Assembly: GCF_017976235.1 (NCBI RefSeq)
Contig: NZ_JACVHC010000005.1
Coordinates: 434,001-498,000, forward strand
Direction of reading: 5' to 3'
Origin: Pseudomonas anatoliensis
Lineage (GTDB): Bacteria > Pseudomonadota > Gammaproteobacteria > Pseudomonadales > Pseudomonadaceae
DNA: 64,000 nucleotides
In this document: positions 60,348 through 64,000 of the stretch, piece by piece
How positions within the stretch are numbered: the first letter of the stretch is position 1
How the letters are laid out: every line of letters starts with the position of its first letter
The notes under the pieces: generated by a model
What the model was told of the DNA's origin: nothing
What the model saw: only the letters and a program-made list of their open reading frames with translations
Database searches by the model: none
Made by a program: the position numbers and the translations under genes

Positions 60348-60670
60348 TATTCATATACACACCCTCAAGCAGGGGTGTGGAGGTCTCACCCTACGCTGAT
60401 GTCCCAACCATCGACGGGGTTCCTACGCCAGTTATTGCCGCTGGGAGGCAACTGGTTTCGCGCTCGGAACCAAGGCTATTCGTCTTTGATCATAGCGTCA
60501 ATGCAGAATGATGAATGGCCGTGATTCTCAAAAAATCTCCTCTCGCTGGATGTTGCAGTTTTGGCTGCACCGGTGCGCAAAAGCGAAGCGGATAAGTGGC
60601 AATATTCTGCGAGTTAAAGCGCTTTTCTGCGGGAATAATGGCAGTCAAACCTTTGGCTGATGTTACCCAC
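60348..60670. other. Gap with nested inverted repeats
   Basis: About 320 bases with no gene I can support. ACACCC/GGGGTGT forms a hairpin near 60360-60378. At 60418-60471 GGTTCC...GGAACC encloses CCAG/CTGG and TTGCC/GGCAA, a nested hairpin of about 54 bases. The rest is mixed in composition and may be a decayed element. Confidence 0.45.
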
Positions 60671-60700
60671 AAAAAAGCCGCCCCAAGGGGCGGCTTCTTC
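60671..60700 (-). terminator. Rho-independent terminator of pckA
   Basis: A perfect 10-base-pair stem AAGCCGCCCC/GGGGCGGCTT (60675-60684 with 60687-60696) with a T run on the minus strand, 15 bases past the pckA stop. Confidence 0.88.
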
Positions 60701-60714
60701 ATTCACGACAGATC

Positions 60715-62256
60715 TTACAACTTCGGCCCTGCAGCCTTGATCGCGTCGCTCACTTCGAACTTCTTGAAGTTCTCGATGAACAGACCGGCCAGTGCTTTCG
60801 CGGCTTCGTCGTATGCAGCCTTGTCAACCCAGGTGTTGCGTGGGTTCAACAGGCCGGTTTCAACGCCCGGTACGGCCAGTGGCACGTCGAGGTTGATGGT
60901 GTCCAGGTGTTCGGTTTCGGTGCCGATCAGCGCGCCGCTCTGGATCGCTGCGATCACCGCGCGGGTGGTCGGGATGTTGAAGCGTTTGCCGACGCCGTAG
61001 CCGCCGCCGGTCCAGCCGGTGTTGACCAGGTAGACCTTGGAGCCGAAGCCGCGGATGCGCTTGATCAGCAGCTCTGCGTATTCGCCAGCCGGGCGCGGGA
61101 AGAACGGTGCGCCGAAGCAGGTGGAGAAGGTCGACTTGATGCCGCTGCCCGAACCCATTTCAGTCGAGCCCACCAGTGCGGTGTAGCCGGACAGGAAGTG
61201 GTAGGCCGCTTGTTCTTCGTTGAGGATCGACACTGGCGGCAGGACGCCGGTCAGGTCACAAGTCAGGAAGATCACCGCGTTCGGCTCGCCACCGAGGTTG
61301 TGCTCGGAACGCTTGGCAACGTGCTCCAGCGGGTACGCGGCGCGGCTGTTCTGGGTCAGGCTGACATCGGCATAGTCAGCGTGCTTGGCATCGTCGATGA
61401 CGACGTTTTCCAGCACAGCGCCGTGCTTGATGGCTTTCCAGATGACCGGCTCGTTCTTCTCGGACAAGTCGATGCACTTGGCATAGCAGCCGCCTTCGAT
61501 GTTGAAGACAACGCCTTCGCCCCAGCCGTGTTCGTCGTCGCCGATCAGGTAACGGCTTTCGTCAGCCGACAGGGTGGTCTTGCCGGTGCCGGACAGACCG
61601 AAGAACAGGGTCACGTCGCCTTCTTCGCCGATGTTGGCAGCGCAGTGCATTGGCAGCACATCAGCGGCCGGCAGCAGGAAGTTCTGCACCGAGAACATGG
61701 CTTTCTTCATCTCGCCGGCGTAACGCATGCCAGCGATCAGCACTTTTTTCTGTGCGAAGTTAATGATCACGCAACCGTCGGAGTTGGTGCCGTCACGCTC
61801 AGGCACGCACTCGAAATTGGCGACGTTGAGCACTTGCCACTCATCACGGCCAGCCGGGTTGTACTGGGCCGGGTTGATGAACAGGCAACGACCGAACAGA
61901 TTCTGCCAGGCAGTCTGGGTGGTCATTTTCACGGCCAGGTAGTGATCTTCAGCTGCGCCTACATGCACATGGGAAACGAAGTGCTCTTGCGCGTTGTTGA
62001 AGGCTTCTACGCGAGCCCACAAGGCATCGAACTTGTCGGCCGGGAACTTGCGATTGATCGGGCCCCAGGCGATAGCGGCCTGAGTGGAAGGCTCTTCAAC
62101 GATGAAACGGTCGACTGGCGAACGGCCGGTGCGATGACCGGTGCGAACAACCAGAGCGCCGGTATCGGCAAGCTCGCCTTCACCGCGGTTCAGGGCTTCT
62201 TTTACCAGATCATCAACACTCAGATCGGTGTACACGGCGTTATTGGCTTGCGTCAT
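60715..62256 (-). CDS. pckA: Phosphoenolpyruvate carboxykinase (ATP)
   Basis: A 513-residue PEPCK that converts oxaloacetate to PEP with ATP, the main gluconeogenic entry in pseudomonads. The signatures are VRTGHRTGRSPVDRFIV, the kinase-1a P loop FFGLSGTGKTTLSADE, the metal site GDDEHGWGEG, and FLTCDLTGVLPPVS with SGYTALVGSTEMGSG. The start at 62256 is chosen from MTQANNAVYTDLS with GGGGAA upstream; a longer frame adds 36 residues in the intergenic space. It converges on the PBECR2 gap and is divergent from nothing nearby. Confidence 0.97.
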   Translation of the reverse strand: MTQANNAVYTDLSVDDLVKEALNRGEGELADTGALVVRTGHRTGRSPVDRFIVEEPSTQAAIAWGPINRKFPADKFDALWARVEAFNNAQEHFVSHVHVGAAEDHYLAVKMTTQTAWQNLFGRCLFINPAQYNPAGRDEWQVLNVANFECVPERDGTNSDGCVIINFAQKKVLIAGMRYAGEMKKAMFSVQNFLLPAADVLPMHCAANIGEEGDVTLFFGLSGTGKTTLSADESRYLIGDDEHGWGEGVVFNIEGGCYAKCIDLSEKNEPVIWKAIKHGAVLENVVIDDAKHADYADVSLTQNSRAAYPLEHVAKRSEHNLGGEPNAVIFLTCDLTGVLPPVSILNEEQAAYHFLSGYTALVGSTEMGSGSGIKSTFSTCFGAPFFPRPAGEYAELLIKRIRGFGSKVYLVNTGWTGGGYGVGKRFNIPTTRAVIAAIQSGALIGTETEHLDTINLDVPLAVPGVETGLLNPRNTWVDKAAYDEAAKALAGLFIENFKKFEVSDAIKAAGPKL

Positions 62257-62437
62257 GAGGTTCCCCGTCGGCCAGTGGCCGAGTGTGCTCCAAACGTTTT
62301 GTAGTAGAAAGTCGTGCACTACTACCGCGAAAAAAGTGGGCCGGATTATGCCAGAAAAGCCCAAAAAGAGTAGGGCCCTCCCGTCGTAACGGCGTAATTC
62401 CGTCGTTGAGCAGTGAATTTACCTGCGCTGAACCGTT

Positions 62438-63340
62438 TTAGTGCCGGGTATCTGACGGCGTGTCGACGCCCGCGCCAGCGAACAATTGAGCGATATCGGC
62501 CGCATCAAACAGGTAGCGCTCGTTGCAGAACTGGCAATCGATCTCGACTGTACCGCCCTGCTCTGCCACCAGTGCCTGCGCATCTTCCAGACCCAGACTG
62601 ACCAGCGCATTGCCCGAGCGTTCCCGCGAGCAGCTGCAGTGGAAGCGCAGATGTTGCACATCGAACAGGCGCACTTGCTCTTCATGGTAGAGGCGATGCA
62701 GCACGGTTTCGTTGTCCAGGCTCAACAATTCATCGGCGCTCAGGGTGCTGGCCAGCGCGGTGATGTGCTGCCAGCTGGCGGCGCGATCTTCTTCGTCTTT
62801 CAGGCGATCTGCCGGCAGTTGCTGCAACAACATGCCACGGGCACGACGACCGTCGGCGAACAGTTTGAAGCGAGTGCCAACCTGCTGCGACATGACGAAA
62901 TAGTTGGTGAAGCAATCGGACAGGGTTTCGCCATCGAGGTCGACGATGCCCTGATAGCGCTGGCCAACGGTCGGGTCGACGGTCAGGGCCAGGACGCCGT
63001 TGGGCATCAAGTCACTGAGGGTCGCATCGGCCGATACCTGATCGGCGTGATAACGCGCCAGGCCACGGATTTCACGATCGCTGGAACACTCGATCATCAA
63101 CATCGGGATCGGGCCTTCGGAACGCGCCTGCAGAATCAGCAAACCGTCGAACTTCAGGGTGCCCACCAGCAGCGAGGCCGCCGCCATCAATTCGCCCAGC
63201 AGTTGCGCAACCGGTTCCGGGTACGGGTGCTTGGCGAGGACTTCGGCGTAGCTGCGCTCAAGCGCTACCAGTTCGCCGCGAGTGTCGCTGTCATCAAAGA
63301 TGAAGCGTTGGGTGTAATCGGTATCCGGGAGATCGGTCAT
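62438..63340 (-). CDS. hslO: Hsp33-family redox chaperone HslO
   Basis: A 300-residue Hsp33 holdase, active when its zinc is released by oxidation. The C-terminal zinc site is FHCSCSRERSGNAL (C-x-C) and IDCQFCNERYLFDA (C-x-x-C). N-terminal domain marks are RGELVALERSYAEVLAKHPYP and TLKFDGLLILQARSEGPI. The start is ATG 63340 with a poor ribosome site; the longer frame up to 63814 lies antisense to the PAP2 gene and is not real. It lies upstream of pckA with 181 bases between, on the same strand. Confidence 0.95.
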   Translation of the reverse strand: MTDLPDTDYTQRFIFDDSDTRGELVALERSYAEVLAKHPYPEPVAQLLGELMAAASLLVGTLKFDGLLILQARSEGPIPMLMIECSSDREIRGLARYHADQVSADATLSDLMPNGVLALTVDPTVGQRYQGIVDLDGETLSDCFTNYFVMSQQVGTRFKLFADGRRARGMLLQQLPADRLKDEEDRAASWQHITALASTLSADELLSLDNETVLHRLYHEEQVRLFDVQHLRFHCSCSRERSGNALVSLGLEDAQALVAEQGGTVEIDCQFCNERYLFDAADIAQLFAGAGVDTPSDTRH

Positions 63341-63443
63341 AGGTCTGGGTATCTGAATTGATGACAAATTGGTTACAAAATATGAAAATGCCGCGCTTCT
63401 TTGCACCTGTTTGGTGCGAACGTTCAGCCACGGGAGGCATTTT

Positions 63444-64000
63444 ATGAACAATCCGGGTTTGTTCCAATCAAGGTGGAACCTCGGCCGGCTGGTTCTGTGC
63501 AACGTCGTGCCATTGGCGTTGCTGGCTTTCTGGTTATGGCCTACGGGCAACATGCTGTGTGTGATTTTCGACGAGTGGCTGTTTCGCTCGCTCAATGCAC
63601 CGCTGGCCAGCAACCCGATATGGCTCCACATCTGGGCAATTGCAAGTCTGCGCCCGTTCGACATCGTCGTCGGACTGATTCTGCTGATGCTGTTGATCAA
63701 GGGCGACTGGGTGTTCAAGGCGATTGACGTGCGTCGCGCGTTTTTCGGTTTTTTCTCGATTCTGCTGTTGATGGTGGTGATTCGCGCACTGTTTTCCAAG
63801 TTCGCCGACCACATGGGCTGGCAGCACAGCAGCCCGTCGATGGTGCTGGAAGGCGCGGTGCACCTCAGCGACTACTTCCCGCATCTGGAGAAGACCTGGG
63901 AGTTGAAGGATCGCTCGGGTCAAAGTTTCCCTGGTGACCATGCATCGGTGCTGCTGATCTGGGCACTGTTCATGGGTGTGTTCAGCCGTACGGTCGGACA
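63444..64000 (+). CDS. PAP2-family phosphatase (partial, runs off the window)
   Basis: An open frame from ATG 63444 with a GGGAGG site 6 bases upstream, still open at 64000 (185 residues seen). It has hydrophobic helices (LVLCNVVPLALLAFWLW, VVGLILLMLLI, FFSILLLMVVIRALF) and the PAP2 active-site segment SFPGDHASVLLIWALFMGVFS, in which Ser-x-x-x-His gives the phosphatase H. The C-terminal motif (S-R-x5-H-x3-D) lies beyond the window end. PAP2 enzymes remove phosphate from lipids, for example undecaprenyl pyrophosphate or lipid A. Confidence 0.85.
   Translation, partial: MNNPGLFQSRWNLGRLVLCNVVPLALLAFWLWPTGNMLCVIFDEWLFRSLNAPLASNPIWLHIWAIASLRPFDIVVGLILLMLLIKGDWVFKAIDVRRAFFGFFSILLLMVVIRALFSKFADHMGWQHSSPSMVLEGAVHLSDYFPHLEKTWELKDRSGQSFPGDHASVLLIWALFMGVFSRTVG

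Noticed and set aside
60907..62304. 465-codon plus-strand frame opposite pckA
   Set aside because: pckA is a highly conserved enzyme with clear P loop and metal motifs; the mirror frame has no domain.

Overview
The window looks like chromosome from a fluorescent-group Pseudomonas. The GC content is high. The his block carries a DUF2164 gene, AguA/AguB handle agmatine, there is an OprD-type porin and an OFA-family MFS transporter, and the intergenic spaces carry the GTAGGAGCTGCCGCAGGCTGCGAT and GTAGGAGTGAGC...CTCGCGAT types of REP inverted repeat. The species cannot be fixed from the sequence alone.

Layout. 1-5.5 kb: the end of an unidentified gene, a Vps62-like gene, a periplasmic binding protein and the histidine genes hisB-hisH-DUF2164-hisA-hisF (minus). 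5.7-11.6 kb: OFA transporter, then asmA-like/mutY/yggX with overlapping stops and starts, then tRNA-Phe with a clear promoter and terminator. 11.8-19 kb: lactate-permease-family carrier next to a MocR-type regulator, small membrane protein and lipoprotein genes, an alpha/beta hydrolase, a tandem pair of basic helical paralogues, and gabP. 19.5-23.7 kb: a complete polar amino-acid ABC importer operon (ATPase, binding protein, two permeases) plus a methyltransferase. 24.1-26.4 kb: tRNA-Thr followed by a small accessory segment with a duplicated terminator, an orphan HTH antitoxin beside a broken toxin, and a complete Xre/RES toxin-antitoxin pair. 26.4-29.5 kb: a LysR gene facing an overlapping minus-strand operon of 2OG-Fe dioxygenase, GNAT, AzlC and AzlD. 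29.7-40.8 kb: OprD porin, DsbA-like protein, TonB-dependent siderophore receptor, aguBA, a 970-residue kinase/aminotransferase fusion and rfbC. 40.8-47.2 kb: dctB-dctD-thioesterase, cysQ-nudE, yrfG and a BON-LysM protein. 47.4-51.5 kb: LysR, fdhD and an FdhF/YdeP-type molybdo-oxidoreductase. 51.9-56.5 kb: glycine-zipper protein, acyl-CoA thioesterase, 3-hydroxyacyl-CoA dehydrogenase and a RecQ-family helicase. 56.6-60.7 kb: an accessory islet with a GxSxG hydrolase flanked by two paralogous small proteins, a strongly structured intergenic element and a stand-alone PBECR2-like nuclease-fold protein. 60.7-64 kb: pckA, hslO and the start of a PAP2 phosphatase gene.

Most of the window is core metabolism, transport and repair. 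The parts that most deserve attention are: the dioxygenase-GNAT-AzlCD operon, which reads as an amino-acid modification and export unit; the 57.4-60.5 kb islet, with its closed multi-hairpin element at 59105-59250; the tRNA-Thr segment with one intact and one decayed toxin-antitoxin module; and the kinase/aminotransferase fusion. No CRISPR array, prophage, insertion sequence or rRNA was found.
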